In this document: in pieces, positions 1 to 6,028 of the stretch
How the letters are laid out: every line of letters begins with the position of its first letter
How positions within the stretch are numbered: the first letter of the stretch is position 1
From: a virus
Length of the DNA: 31,955 nt
Virus record (IMG/VR): IMGVR_UViG_3300034356_001137
Coordinates: 1-31,955 of that record
Reading direction: 5' to 3' (one strand)
Made by a program: the position numbers and the translations under genes
The notes under the pieces: generated by a model
Databases searched by the model: none
What the model was told of the DNA's origin: nothing
Seen by the model: only the letters and a program-made list of their open reading frames with translations

Positions 1-257
1 GCGGTGGGCTGAATGAAGCTGGCCGTCGCAGCTACGAGCGCGAGAACCCCGGCTCGGATCTCAAGGCCCCTGTCAAATCCGGCGACAATCCGCGCCGCGC
101 ATCCTTCTTGGCTCGCATGGGTGGGATGCCCGGTCCAGAGCGCGATGAGAAGGGCCGACCGACGCGGCTGCTGAAATCCCTGATGGCATGGGGTGCGTCG
201 TCGAAGGCGGATGCGAAGCGCAAGGCGGCGGCGATCAGCAAACGCAACGAGGATTGA
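1..257 (+). CDS. DUF6321-like phage protein, 3' part only
   Basis: Reading starts inside the gene (first full codon at base 3) and gives 84 residues before TGA at 255-257. The motif GLNEAGRRSYERENPGSDLK at the visible N-terminus, then a GDNPRRASFLARMG stretch and a lysine/alanine-rich end (KADAKRKAAAISKRNED), match what I know of the DUF6321 family. These are small basic phage and bacterial proteins of unknown function. No catalytic motif is visible; the basic C-terminus could bind nucleic acid, which is inference. The start lies outside the window. The gene ends one base before the next start, so the two are co-transcribed. Confidence 0.8.
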   Translation, partial: GGLNEAGRRSYERENPGSDLKAPVKSGDNPRRASFLARMGGMPGPERDEKGRPTRLLKSLMAWGASSKADAKRKAAAISKRNED

Positions 258-258
258 G

Positions 259-411
259 ATGCCAGAGAAACTCAAGAAGAGCCTGATGTCTCGGGCTAGA
301 GAGATGGGCCTCAAGGGCGAGCGCCGTGACGCATATGTTTACGGGACACTTGCCAAGGTCGAGCAGATGCGCAAAGATAAGTCGTCAGCGTCCGTCTCTC
401 CCCGGCGTTGA
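259..411 (+). CDS. Small basic protein paired with the DUF6321-like gene
   Basis: A 50-residue ORF starting with ATG at 259, one base after the upstream stop. A start further upstream in this frame is possible but would overlap the neighbour. The sequence MPEKLKKSLMSRAREMGLKG followed by ERRDAYVYGTLAKVEQMRK belongs to a short basic type (K/R-rich helix, then 'GERxDAYVYGTL') that I associate with phages, often beside DUF6321-like genes. Function is unknown. It is the last gene before the terminator at 444-466. In a circular genome it would lie downstream of the tail-fibre genes and could close the late operon (inference). Confidence 0.7.
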   Translation: MPEKLKKSLMSRAREMGLKGERRDAYVYGTLAKVEQMRKDKSSASVSPRR

Positions 412-443
412 TGCATGTGTGTTCTCCTCCCTGTGCAAACTAA

Positions 444-466
444 AACCCCCGCCATTGGCGGGGGTT
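444..466. terminator. Bidirectional intrinsic terminator between convergent genes
   Basis: A perfect 10-bp stem (AACCCCCGCC, loop ATT, GGCGGGGGTT) is followed by CTTTT on the + strand. On the - strand it is followed by TTAG after the stem's own TT. It lies 33 bases after the + gene ending at 411 and 5 bases beyond the stop of the - gene at 471, so it can end both converging transcripts. This is the clearest rho-independent terminator in the window. Confidence 0.9.
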
Positions 467-470
467 CTTT

Positions 471-659
471 TCACTGACGCAGGGCTTCGACATCGGCGCG
501 TGGGATCATCCAGTGCCCGGTTTCTCCGATGCGGAACGCTCTTGGCAGGATCTTCTCTCGGCACATCCACCACACCTTGCGGCGCGTAGATACGTTAGCC
601 TTGCCGAATAGGATCTCAGCCGCTTCCTGCACGTTCACAAGGGCTGTGTCGTCATTCAT
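471..659 (-). CDS. Excisionase/MerR-like helix-turn-helix protein
   Basis: A 62-residue protein starting at ATG 659 behind AGGAGT on the - strand. The pattern LVNVQEAAEILFGKANVSTRRKVWW and ending GHWMIPRADVEALRQ is that of single-domain winged-helix 'excisionase family' proteins: an N-terminal helix-turn-helix, then a short wing, then the 'IPRxDVEA' end. Such proteins bind DNA as excisionases or local regulators. It is the last gene of the leftward recombination operon. No integrase lies in the window, so a Xis role cannot be supported. An early-operon regulator is equally possible. Confidence 0.65.
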   Translation of the reverse strand: MNDDTALVNVQEAAEILFGKANVSTRRKVWWMCREKILPRAFRIGETGHWMIPRADVEALRQ

Positions 660-721
660 TGGCTACTCCTGTTTCGTGATTAGACCGCGCAAGCTGGCTT
701 TCGCCTTAGTCCTGTGCGGCC

Positions 722-1072
722 TCAATCAAAAGGGATCTCGTCCTCGAAGGCTTGTCGCAGGGACGGCGGCGGCGGAACATACGGAGCGTGTGCCTTCTGC
801 GGCATGGCTGCGTATCCTTCCTTGGGACGGTTCGGATAGAGATAGAACTTGCCTACCTTGGGCCAGTCGCGGGCGCTCTCCCCGCTCATCTCCGATACCT
901 GCACGCTGATCGAGATGTTGTATTCGAGGATCGCCTTGCGGATCTTCTCGATGATCTCGTTCGTCTTGGGGTCGTCCTGCTTTTCGCGCGGTGCCGAGAG
1001 CCAGCACGATGCCCGGAGTTGGGACTGGTTTCCGTCGAGGGTGAACTTGCCACCGAGATCAGGCTGCGGCAT
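722..1072 (-). CDS. Hypothetical protein with SSB-like acidic C-terminal tip
   Basis: A 116-residue protein that starts 14 bases inside the preceding annealing-protein gene. The body has a predicted beta-strand/helix mix (KFTLDGNQSQLRASCWLS, then KIRKAILEYNISISVQV, then WPKVGKFYLYPN), followed by a proline-rich linker (APYVPPPPSLRQ) and the ending AFEDEIPFD. A flexible linker plus an acidic, IPF-containing tip is how single-stranded DNA-binding proteins recruit partners. Its position directly after a nuclease/annealase pair fits an SSB-like or recombination-accessory role. I see no convincing OB-fold signature, so function remains inferred. Confidence 0.55.
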   Translation of the reverse strand: MPQPDLGGKFTLDGNQSQLRASCWLSAPREKQDDPKTNEIIEKIRKAILEYNISISVQVSEMSGESARDWPKVGKFYLYPNRPKEGYAAMPQKAHAPYVPPPPSLRQAFEDEIPFD

Positions 1073-1709
1073 TTAGGCTTCCTTCCTTGAGTGAGTAGTG
1101 GTTCAACAGGTCATTGAAGAGGTCGGGGTATCCAGCGCGGAGACGCTCCACGGCTGCATCGTTCTTGCCATCCCAAGCGCGCATAGCTGGGATCGACGTG
1201 CAATCGCTGATCTCGGCCATCGCCTTGGCTACCCAAGCTCGGGCGCGCACCTTGTTACCTTCCTCGGTAACGACATGGGCTGGCGCGGGTGTTCTCTGCG
1301 GTTCTTCTAGCGCGCTTTCCTTTCTCGGTATGGCCGCGATCTCGTTCGCAGATGCATAGCTACCGCCGTGCAGACCGATGCTGGCGAGTGCTCGTCCAAT
1401 GGCCGACGTTTCCGCGTTCTCGATGGCGCTGGTCTTGTTCACGTTGCTGCTGCCACGGAACTCTTCTGCGTGTCCTGAGCCGATGATCCTGCCGGTCACC
1501 GCATCTGTGATCTGCGCCTTGATGACGACGCGCTCGGGCGTGTCAACGAGGATGTGCGTCTCGATCCCGGCTTGCAGGCCGAGGTGTTTGCGAAAGGCTT
1601 CGAGGCGGACCGATACCTCTGTGTATTTCTTGCCGCCGCGCTGGACGATGCCGTGCGATCTGTTGAGGTCGTTCACCTCAGACATCGCCTTGTGTAGCTC
1701 ATTGCTCAT
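1059..1709 (-). CDS. Rad52/ERF-like single-strand annealing protein
   Basis: A 216-residue protein. Residues 89-125 carry NVNKTSAIENAETSAIGRAL followed by ASIGLHGGSYASANEI, a signature typical of phage ERF/Rad52-superfamily annealing proteins. The N-terminal half (KKYTEVSVRLEAFRKHLG, VDTPERVVIKAQI) supplies the expected beta-strand core. The C-terminal third is a more variable helical region. Such proteins coat single-stranded DNA and anneal complementary strands in phage recombination. The start at 1709 overlaps the upstream exonuclease stop by 11 bases, giving the classic exonuclease plus annealase pair. The superfamily is fairly secure; the exact family (ERF, Sak or other) is not. Confidence 0.75.
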   Translation of the reverse strand: MSNELHKAMSEVNDLNRSHGIVQRGGKKYTEVSVRLEAFRKHLGLQAGIETHILVDTPERVVIKAQITDAVTGRIIGSGHAEEFRGSSNVNKTSAIENAETSAIGRALASIGLHGGSYASANEIAAIPRKESALEEPQRTPAPAHVVTEEGNKVRARAWVAKAMAEISDCTSIPAMRAWDGKNDAAVERLRAGYPDLFNDLLNHYSLKEGSLNAAA

Positions 1710-2694
1710 TGGTCACTCCCCATAGTGTCCTCGCTGCCTCCATGATGGACGGGTGTCTGTCGCGCCAGTCGAGTGCATCCCCGAATGACGGATCGGTAAG
1801 CCGGAGCAAGTCCTCTGTCGTCTCGGCCACCATCAGTAGCCTCTCCCTGCGTTTGCAAGCAAGGGTGATTGCGGTGAGGGCGTAGTGCAGTTGCTCCTCG
1901 GTCGGTTCGAGCACGACGTAGCTCAGGCGGTTCGAGTAAACGATCTTGGGCACGATGCCGCTCAGATGCCAGTATCCCGCAAGCTGTGTGATGTGGCCCG
2001 ACTTGATCTCCTTGGGCAAGCTGTTCGCTCGCGGAGAGCCTGACGCCACGCTGGTGTCCCATTGGGTCTTCAACTCGATCCGTCCGAGGCCGTAGTCGGG
2101 CTTGCCGTAGTATGGTATCTCGCAGCCGGGCAATGGGCCGAAGAGTTCGCACTCCCCTTCCAGATCTTCGTTGTCGCCATTCGCAGCCATGAGGCCAGCC
2201 CATGCGTTCGCGCAGACCAGACCAAACTCGCACTCGACGCCTTCGCCTTCCTTGGCAACACGTCCCTCCTCGTCATAGCGCATCTCGAAGCGGTGATTGA
2301 TGACCCTATTCTCCGCATCGACATCCCGCCACGGCGCAGGCTGGTAACTCTTGAGCAGGGCGCAGGCGTCCGCATAGGCTTCGTAGGGCTTGCGTCGCTT
2401 GACGAACACCTCGTCGGTGTAGAACTGAACAGCGCGGCCAGACGCCATCGCCGGGTTGTCGCCGTAGATGCTGTTCCCCTGCGCGTCCTTGTAGTAGCCA
2501 GACTGCTCGATGATCTGCTGCGCAAGCTGCTTGTCGCCCTCGGCTTCACCCATAATCACAGCCCACGCCCATTGCCGCCTTGGACGCATGAACGCCTTCT
2601 CGAAGAAGACGGTGCCATCCGGGCCAGATGGGTTCGAGTGCCAGAAGTAGCCGTGTCGCTCCGCCCATGCCGGTGGTTTAGCAGCTAGTCCCAT
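1699..2694 (-). CDS. PD-(D/E)XK exonuclease (YqaJ/RecE-type phage recombination nuclease)
   Basis: With a start at ATG 2694 (GGAGAT six bases upstream) the protein has 331 residues. Longer in-frame starts (2742, 2754) would lie upstream of the predicted transcription start and inside the operator. Motifs fit a PD-(D/E)XK nuclease: KPD at 198-200, IELK at 206-209 and ITQLAGYW at 235-242, the usual D...ExK...Q-Y order. The early segment RHGYFWHSNPSGPDGTVFFE may lie near the active site. It would resect double-stranded ends for the downstream annealing protein. It is the first gene of the leftward operon. Exact family is inferred from motifs and context. Confidence 0.72.
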   Translation of the reverse strand: MGLAAKPPAWAERHGYFWHSNPSGPDGTVFFEKAFMRPRRQWAWAVIMGEAEGDKQLAQQIIEQSGYYKDAQGNSIYGDNPAMASGRAVQFYTDEVFVKRRKPYEAYADACALLKSYQPAPWRDVDAENRVINHRFEMRYDEEGRVAKEGEGVECEFGLVCANAWAGLMAANGDNEDLEGECELFGPLPGCEIPYYGKPDYGLGRIELKTQWDTSVASGSPRANSLPKEIKSGHITQLAGYWHLSGIVPKIVYSNRLSYVVLEPTEEQLHYALTAITLACKRRERLLMVAETTEDLLRLTDPSFGDALDWRDRHPSIMEAARTLWGVTNEQ

Positions 2695-2721
2695 GCCATC
2701 TCCATGCGCTTTCGATGCTCG

Positions 2722-2751
2722 TTCATAACCCTCTTGACACATCGCGTCAAG
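2722..2751 (-). promoter_or_regulatory. Leftward promoter with overlapping palindromic operator
   Basis: Read on the - strand: a -35 TTGACG at 2750-2745, a 17-base spacer, then a -10 TATGAA at 2727-2722, about 30 bases ahead of the exonuclease start. The -35 lies inside the perfect inverted repeat CTTGAC-N7-GTCAAG (2733-2751), which also holds a TTGACA on the + strand facing the Cro-like gene. A repressor bound here would control the leftward operon and possibly the rightward one. The rightward -10 is weak. Confidence 0.6.
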
Positions 2752-2781
2752 CATGGGAGAGCATTGCACAAGGAGGACGAC

Positions 2782-2994
2782 ATGACACTGAACGACTACA
2801 GGATCGAGAAGAAGCTGACTTACGGGAAGCTGGCGAAGCTGCTCGGTGCGGCTCATGCTACGATAGTGCGGCGTTGGTGCTTGCCTGTCGGACACCCCCA
2901 AAGGATGATCCCTTCGCCTCGCTACATGTCTCGCATCAAGACGCTGACGATGGGCGCGGTGCGGGCTGACTCTTTCTACATGGGGATGCAATGA
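2782..2994 (+). CDS. Cro/CI-like helix-turn-helix regulator
   Basis: The start at ATG 2782 has AGGAGG at 2771-2776; the ORF is open further upstream but that part lies in the control region. The 70-residue protein begins MTLNDYRIEKKLTYGKLAKL and continues LGAAHATIVRRWCLP, a typical Cro/XRE helix-turn-helix. The end, IPSPRYMSRIKTLTMGAVRADSFY, is shared by small phage regulators that recognise operators as dimers. It faces the exonuclease operon across the palindrome at 2733-2751, the usual place for a Cro-like repressor. It probably represses its own and the leftward promoter (inference). It overlaps the next gene by 4 bases. Confidence 0.8.
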   Translation: MTLNDYRIEKKLTYGKLAKLLGAAHATIVRRWCLPVGHPQRMIPSPRYMSRIKTLTMGAVRADSFYMGMQ

Positions 2995-3323
2995 GCGGTA
3001 GGTCGTCCAAAGTGAAGGGCGCTGTCTATGAGCGCGAGATCGTCAACGGGCTGCGTCAGATCGGCTGCGAGGCTGAGAGGATACCACTGAGCGGTGCGCT
3101 CAAGGGCAATTACTCTGGCGATCTGCGGATCGGGCCGTCGCTCGGGTGGATCGCAGAGTGCAAGCGCCGCAAGCAATCCTTCACCACGCTCTATGCCGCG
3201 CTCGCGCAAGATAACGCCGATTGCTTGTTTGTCCGCGACGACAACCAGAAGACGCTGGTGGTGATCCCGATGGATCGCTTCGAGGTGATGCTTGAGCAGA
3301 TGGGGTGGGTCCGTGGCGTATAG
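2991..3323 (+). CDS. Hjc-like Holliday junction resolvase / PDDEXK nuclease
   Basis: A 110-residue protein. It has the layout of small archaeal-type Hjc resolvases and related phage PD-(D/E)XK nucleases: a basic start SSKVKGAVYEREIVNGLRQ with E14, then AERIPLSGALKGNYSGDLRI with D44, then IAECKRRK with E56 and K58. Length and motif order fit single-domain resolvases. The role would be cutting branched DNA during replication or before packaging. It overlaps the Cro-like gene by ATGA, so the two are translationally coupled. Cleavage specificity cannot be told from sequence. Confidence 0.72.
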   Translation: MSGRSSKVKGAVYEREIVNGLRQIGCEAERIPLSGALKGNYSGDLRIGPSLGWIAECKRRKQSFTTLYAALAQDNADCLFVRDDNQKTLVVIPMDRFEVMLEQMGWVRGV

Positions 3324-3540
3324 GTATGACGGCATGAGCGTGGACCCGCACGGCGGCAAGGTGATGCTGGCGAACGGGATCGGCTACCCTGCCAAGGTCT
3401 GCACGCATTGCAACGGGGAAGGGATGATCTTTCTCGGCGGCGATCCGATCACGAACACAGAGGAAGGCTGGGAGGACTGCGGCCAGTGCGAGGGCTGGGG
3501 CTTCTACGCGCCGGATCTTGAGAACGATGGGCAAGCGTAA
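3313..3540 (+). CDS. Small zinc-ribbon protein (DnaJ-type CxxCxGxG)
   Basis: About 75 residues from a GTG at 3313. An ATG at 3334 (68 residues) is an alternative. It carries VCTHCNGEGMIF and then DCGQCEGWGF, two CxxCxGxG repeats like half of a DnaJ zinc-finger domain. These would bind one zinc ion. Nothing else is recognisable. Such short rubredoxin/DnaJ-like phage proteins have no assigned function. It overlaps both neighbours in the early operon. Confidence 0.6.
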   Translation: MAYRYDGMSVDPHGGKVMLANGIGYPAKVCTHCNGEGMIFLGGDPITNTEEGWEDCGQCEGWGFYAPDLENDGQA

Positions 3541-3760
3541 GGCAAGCCACGTCTACTGCGCTCACTGCGGAGAGGTCTACGACCAGTTCGGGGTGGGGTG
3601 GGGCATCACAGCCGCGAGGCAAGTGGTGTGTGTTGGGAACGATGAATGCTGGAGGAAACTTGTTGAAACTTACAGACTTACACGACGAACTCAAGGCGAT
3701 CATAGCGGACCGGGCGACGACGCACGGGGACTTGCGAAATACGTTCAGCGTAATGGCTGA
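3527..3760 (+). CDS. Hypothetical cysteine-rich protein
   Basis: A 77-residue ORF starting at ATG 3527, inside the end of the zinc-ribbon gene. The first 45 residues (HVYCAHCGEVYDQFG, then VVCVGNDECWRKLV) contain CxxC and C-x(5)-C pairs and look like a small zinc-binding protein. The last 32 residues read through the start of the next gene in another frame and are polar and less protein-like. The stop at 3760 gives an overlap of over 100 bases, unusual here, so a frameshift or a shorter ancestral gene is possible. Confidence 0.5.
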   Translation: MGKRKASHVYCAHCGEVYDQFGVGWGITAARQVVCVGNDECWRKLVETYRLTRRTQGDHSGPGDDARGLAKYVQRNG

Positions 3761-3941
3761 AAGGTTCCGTCATGTAACCATGTTCGATGTCCAGCCTTGG
3801 GAAGCATCTCTGCTGATGGCAGAGGCGAAGCTGGCGCGCATGGAGAGTGGCGGATACCACAAGGACCATCTCATGGACGCGGCGAACTACATCATCATTG
3901 CAGTGTATCTGCTTGAAATGGAAAAGAAAGGGGAAGAGTAA
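3642..3941 (+). CDS. DUF6378-like protein
   Basis: About 99 residues from ATG 3642. A TTG at 3663, six bases after GGAGGA, gives 92 residues and is a good alternative start. The pattern LKAIIADRATTHGDLRNTF, then EASLLMAEAKLARM and HKDHLMDAANYIIIAVYLLE, is that of DUF6378 phage proteins: 'DR...HGD', 'KLAR' and 'D..DAANY' positions on an all-helical fold. The family resembles small MazG-type folds, so a nucleotide-related role is conceivable but unproven. It runs straight into the next gene. Confidence 0.65.
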   Translation: MNAGGNLLKLTDLHDELKAIIADRATTHGDLRNTFSVMAERFRHVTMFDVQPWEASLLMAEAKLARMESGGYHKDHLMDAANYIIIAVYLLEMEKKGEE

Positions 3942-3942
3942 C

Positions 3943-4215
3943 ATGGAATACACGGTCGAGATCAAGAAGGGCATCCCGTTCGAGAAGAAGAAGCGTAGCA
4001 GTGGCAGGTCAGTTGGGCGTCCGCGCGTGCATGTGTGGGCCGAGACCATGAAGGTCGGTGAGTGCGCCATATTCAAGTCTAGCCCGGATACCTTTAACAG
4101 GCTGGTCATCAATATTCGTGCAAGTGCGATGGTATTGGCCAAGAGGCTCAAGCGCAAGTTCGCAACGCGAACCAACAAAAGCAAAGCTGAACTCCGAGTT
4201 TGGAGAATCGAATGA
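3943..4215 (+). CDS. Hypothetical basic protein
   Basis: A 90-residue protein from ATG 3943, behind AAAGGGGAAG that ends the previous gene. It begins MEYTVEIKKGIPFEKKKRSS and has a basic linker, then KVGECAIFKSSPDTFNRLV and a very basic helix AMVLAKRLKRKFATRTNKSK. The pattern (a small beta-strand unit, then a charged helix) is seen in many phage early proteins of unknown function that may bind nucleic acid. I do not recognise a named family. It overlaps the next gene by ATGA. Confidence 0.6.
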   Translation: MEYTVEIKKGIPFEKKKRSSGRSVGRPRVHVWAETMKVGECAIFKSSPDTFNRLVINIRASAMVLAKRLKRKFATRTNKSKAELRVWRIE

Positions 4216-4379
4216 CCGACGAAGATGCCGCCATGCGGTCGAAGCTGGCGAAGCAGCGTAACGAACTGGCGAGGCTCACAAGCCTCGTCAAGGAACTGAG
4301 CGAAGACAAGCGTCAACTCACGTTGGATCTGGAGAGACTGCGGATGCTGTTGCAACAGAGGGATGGATTCAGTGGCTAA
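4212..4379 (+). CDS. Small coiled-coil protein
   Basis: A 55-residue ORF from ATG 4212 overlapping the preceding stop (ATGA). Nearly the whole sequence is a charged heptad-like helix (KQRNELARLTSLVKELSEDK, then RQLTLDLERLRMLLQQR), suggesting a coiled coil or dimerising helix. Function unknown. It fits without gaps between its neighbours. Confidence 0.55.
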   Translation: MTDEDAAMRSKLAKQRNELARLTSLVKELSEDKRQLTLDLERLRMLLQQRDGFSG

Positions 4380-4554
4380 GTGGAGCGAGGACGTGCTGCC
4401 GGTTCTGATGCGGATCGAGCGGGTGGCTGAGATCATACGGAACGACGCGACGAGCGGCCATCGTTGGAACATGGAGCGTGCCGGTGAGATCATCAATCTC
4501 GTGCGTATAGCTCAGAGCAAGGCGCAGGAGCCTTTGGACAATGGCGACGTATGA
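4363..4554 (+). CDS. Hypothetical helical protein
   Basis: A 63-residue ORF from ATG 4363 that overlaps the coiled-coil gene by 17 bases; a GTG at 4372 is possible. It is predicted mostly helical (WSEDVLPVLMRIERVAEIIR, then RAGEIINLVRIAQSKAQEP). No family is recognised. It sits in frame with the dense early operon and overlaps the next start by 14 bases. Confidence 0.5.
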   Translation: MDSVAKWSEDVLPVLMRIERVAEIIRNDATSGHRWNMERAGEIINLVRIAQSKAQEPLDNGDV

Positions 4555-4684
4555 AGAGCCGCTGCCCGCGTGGCTGGAGCAGGAGATGAAGGAGCAGGGG
4601 CTGACGCAACCGCCAAAGCCGAAGCCTCCGAAGCGAGAGATGTCGAAGCCTGCATATGAGAGGGGAGAGGAATGTCCATATTGA
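4541..4684 (+). CDS. Small proline/lysine-rich protein
   Basis: A 47-residue ORF from ATG 4541: a short acidic helix (LPAWLEQEMKEQGL), then TQPPKPKPPKRE and a C-terminal ECPY. It is flexible and probably unstructured in the second half. It overlaps both neighbours by 13-14 bases, as is usual in this operon. No function is suggested. Confidence 0.4.
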   Translation: MATYEEPLPAWLEQEMKEQGLTQPPKPKPPKREMSKPAYERGEECPY

Positions 4685-4923
4685 CCGTGACCATTCTCAG
4701 CGTGGCGATGTCGCCATCTTGGGATGGGTATGTTGGAATGTACGCCGAGATGTCTCACTGCCGGGCAGCGATGGACATCATCGCCGATGAAGACCCCGGC
4801 GCTGTGGTTCGCTGTGAGAATGTGGTGCTGCACGAGCCTGTGCCCGTGCCGCCGCCGAGACCTGACAACCTGAAACCGCGCTACGTTCCCGTGCCGGTGC
4901 CACCGATGAGGCCGATGAAATGA
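4672..4923 (+). CDS. Hypothetical protein with hydrophobic N-terminus and proline-rich tail
   Basis: An 83-residue ORF from ATG 4672 with GAGGGGAGAGG directly upstream. The N-terminus MSILTVTILSVAMSPSW is hydrophobic but lacks an early positive charge, so it is a poor signal peptide. The middle (YAEMSHCRAAMDIIADED, CENVVLHEP) has two cysteines that could pair. The C-terminus is PVPVPPPRP...VPVPVPPMRPMK. A periplasmic or secreted role is possible but unproven. Confidence 0.5.
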   Translation: MSILTVTILSVAMSPSWDGYVGMYAEMSHCRAAMDIIADEDPGAVVRCENVVLHEPVPVPPPRPDNLKPRYVPVPVPPMRPMK

Positions 4924-5123
4924 CAAAGAAGAAAGACCCAAAGCCGCGCTTGGCGTTTGTCGAGACGCCGTTGACTGCGGAAGAGGAAGCCGAGCGCGTG
5001 GAGTTGATGCGCGAGTTGGGTTTCGACACGAGCCCGCTTGCTGGAAACAGGAACTGGCTGCGGCAGTTCCGGCTGTTCAAGGAGTTACGTGATCGGATCG
5101 CGGCGCTGGAGGGGAAGTCATGA
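4920..5123 (+). CDS. Hypothetical small charged protein
   Basis: A 67-residue ORF from ATG 4920 overlapping the previous stop. The pattern is KKKDPKPRLAFVETPLTAEE, then EAERVELMRELGFDTSPLAG and a helix LRQFRLFKELRDRIAALEG. It is helical and charged with no recognised family. The gene keeps the ATGA overlap with the next start at 5120. Confidence 0.5.
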   Translation: MTKKKDPKPRLAFVETPLTAEEEAERVELMRELGFDTSPLAGNRNWLRQFRLFKELRDRIAALEGKS

Positions 5124-5203
5124 TCACCGAAGAAGAAGTCGAGCGCGCCGTGACCGAGGCTTTCAAGATCGTGTTCAGGAAGTGGAAGAGGGAGGAGAAG
5201 TGA
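5120..5203 (+). CDS. Very small charged peptide (27 aa)
   Basis: ATG 5120 to TGA 5203 encodes a single amphipathic helix (EEEVERAVTEAFKIVF, then RKWKREEK). It overlaps both neighbours by four bases or fewer, and its 3' end provides the ribosome site (GGGAGGAGAAG) for the next gene. It may be a genuine mini-protein or only a translational coupler. Confidence 0.35.
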   Translation: MITEEEVERAVTEAFKIVFRKWKREEK

Positions 5204-5565
5204 TGACCGACGACCCAGTGGAGCAGGCTCTGGCAGAACTTCAAGACCTTGTGAAATGCCGTTGCCATCCAGCCTACACAGGCAGAGGTCTGCGCGATCC
5301 TGACTGCGAGTGTGACAGTGCCGAAGCCCTGAAGGTATTAGCCGACCGCATTGAAGCCCAAGCCGCGGAGATCGAGAGGCTGGAGAAAGCGTGCGCCGAG
5401 TGGGCCGAAGTGTCGCAGTCGAATTATCAGCGAGCAAAGTCGGCAGAGGCCAAGCTGGCGATGGCGTTGGAGGCGGGAAAAACGATGGATGACGGGTGCG
5501 ACTGTGAACGGTGCAACAAAGCCCGCGCCACCCTCGCAGAACTGAAAGGACAGGACGATGACTGA
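5203..5565 (+). CDS. Coiled-coil protein with Cys pairs, cassette copy 1
   Basis: The start at ATG 5203 overlaps the preceding stop (TGATG) behind GGGAGGAGAAG; the ORF is open further upstream but that would swallow other genes. The 120-residue product has a Cys-rich head (CRCHPAYTGRGLRDPDCECD), the coiled-coil module ADRIEAQAAEIERLEKA and a tail with DDGCDCERCNKARATLAELK. The two C-rich patches could bind a metal. The coiled-coil and 'ARATLAEL' modules recur in the next two genes, pointing to recombination between cassettes. Function unknown. Confidence 0.6.
   Translation: MTDDPVEQALAELQDLVKCRCHPAYTGRGLRDPDCECDSAEALKVLADRIEAQAAEIERLEKACAEWAEVSQSNYQRAKSAEAKLAMALEAGKTMDDGCDCERCNKARATLAELKGQDDD
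5354..5382 (+). repeat. Coiled-coil coding repeat, copy 1 (EAQAAEIERL)
   Basis: This 29-base stretch differs from copies 2 (5766) and 3 (6163) at a single base (GCGGAG instead of GCCGAG) and codes EAQAAEIERL in the same frame of its gene. Confidence 0.85.
5521..5543 (+). repeat. Direct repeat at gene 3' ends, copy 1 (ARATLAEL)
   Basis: A 23-base identical segment coding ARATLAEL near the C-terminus of the 5203 gene. It is repeated exactly at 5984-6006 near the C-terminus of the 5558 gene. Confidence 0.9.
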
Positions 5566-6028
5566 CATTACACACGAAGCGCCTGAGCGGATATGGGCTT
5601 GGGGTTGGCTGGCCGACAGTGTTTGGCAAGAGCAGACTTGGCAGCATGAAGATGAGCCGATGAGCACAGTGGAATACGTCCGAGCCGATCTGGTGCAGGC
5701 AGCGGAACAGCGGGGCTACGCCAATGCAATGGAAGCGGAGCGCAAACTGCACGAAGACCTGATCAAAGCCCAAGCCGCCGAGATCGAGAGGCTGCGGGGT
5801 GCGCTGACCACCTGCGAGAAATACCGTGACGCCTACGACGAGATGGGCAGGATCGGGACGCAGGCAGTGCGTGATCTTGAGGACAAGCTGGCGAAGGCGG
5901 TAAATGTCATTGATTGGGCTTTGATTTGTTGGGATGACCACAACAAGCATGGATACAACATGCAAGGCGATTGGGTTTCTGATGCCCGCGCCACCCTCGC
6001 AGAACTTACAGGAGGCAAGGATGAGTGA
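5558..6028 (+). CDS. Hypothetical coiled-coil protein, cassette copy 2
   Basis: A 156-residue protein from ATG 5558, overlapping the previous stop by 8 bases. The head (APERIWAWGWLADSVWQEQT, then STVEYVRADLVQAAE) is a pattern I associate with many phage proteins that start 'PERIWA' and contain 'EYVRADL'. Then come the shared coiled coil KAQAAEIERLRGAL, a second helix, and the shared tail ARATLAELTGG. Function unknown. It carries copy 2 of the coiled-coil repeat and copy 2 of the tail repeat. Confidence 0.65.
   Translation: MTDITHEAPERIWAWGWLADSVWQEQTWQHEDEPMSTVEYVRADLVQAAEQRGYANAMEAERKLHEDLIKAQAAEIERLRGALTTCEKYRDAYDEMGRIGTQAVRDLEDKLAKAVNVIDWALICWDDHNKHGYNMQGDWVSDARATLAELTGGKDE
5766..5801 (+). 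repeat. Coiled-coil coding repeat, copy 2
   Basis: A 36-base segment identical to 6163-6198, coding KAQAAEIERLRG in frame. It is near-identical to copy 1 over its first 29 bases. Confidence 0.9.
5984..6006 (+). repeat. Direct repeat at gene 3' ends, copy 2 (ARATLAEL)
   Basis: The same 23 bases as 5521-5543, here in the 3' end of the 5558 gene. The flanking stop/next-start region is also alike (a GGA-rich ribosome site just after). Confidence 0.9.

Noticed and set aside
2734-2762. Rightward promoter from TTGACA at 2734
   Set aside because: The -35 is perfect but no acceptable -10 occurs at 16-18 bases; kept only as part of the operator description.
1699-2991. 430-residue version of the exonuclease starting at 2991
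   Set aside because: The first ~99 residues are antisense to the Cro-like gene and the operator, are low in coding character, and the ATG at 2694 has a good ribosome site.
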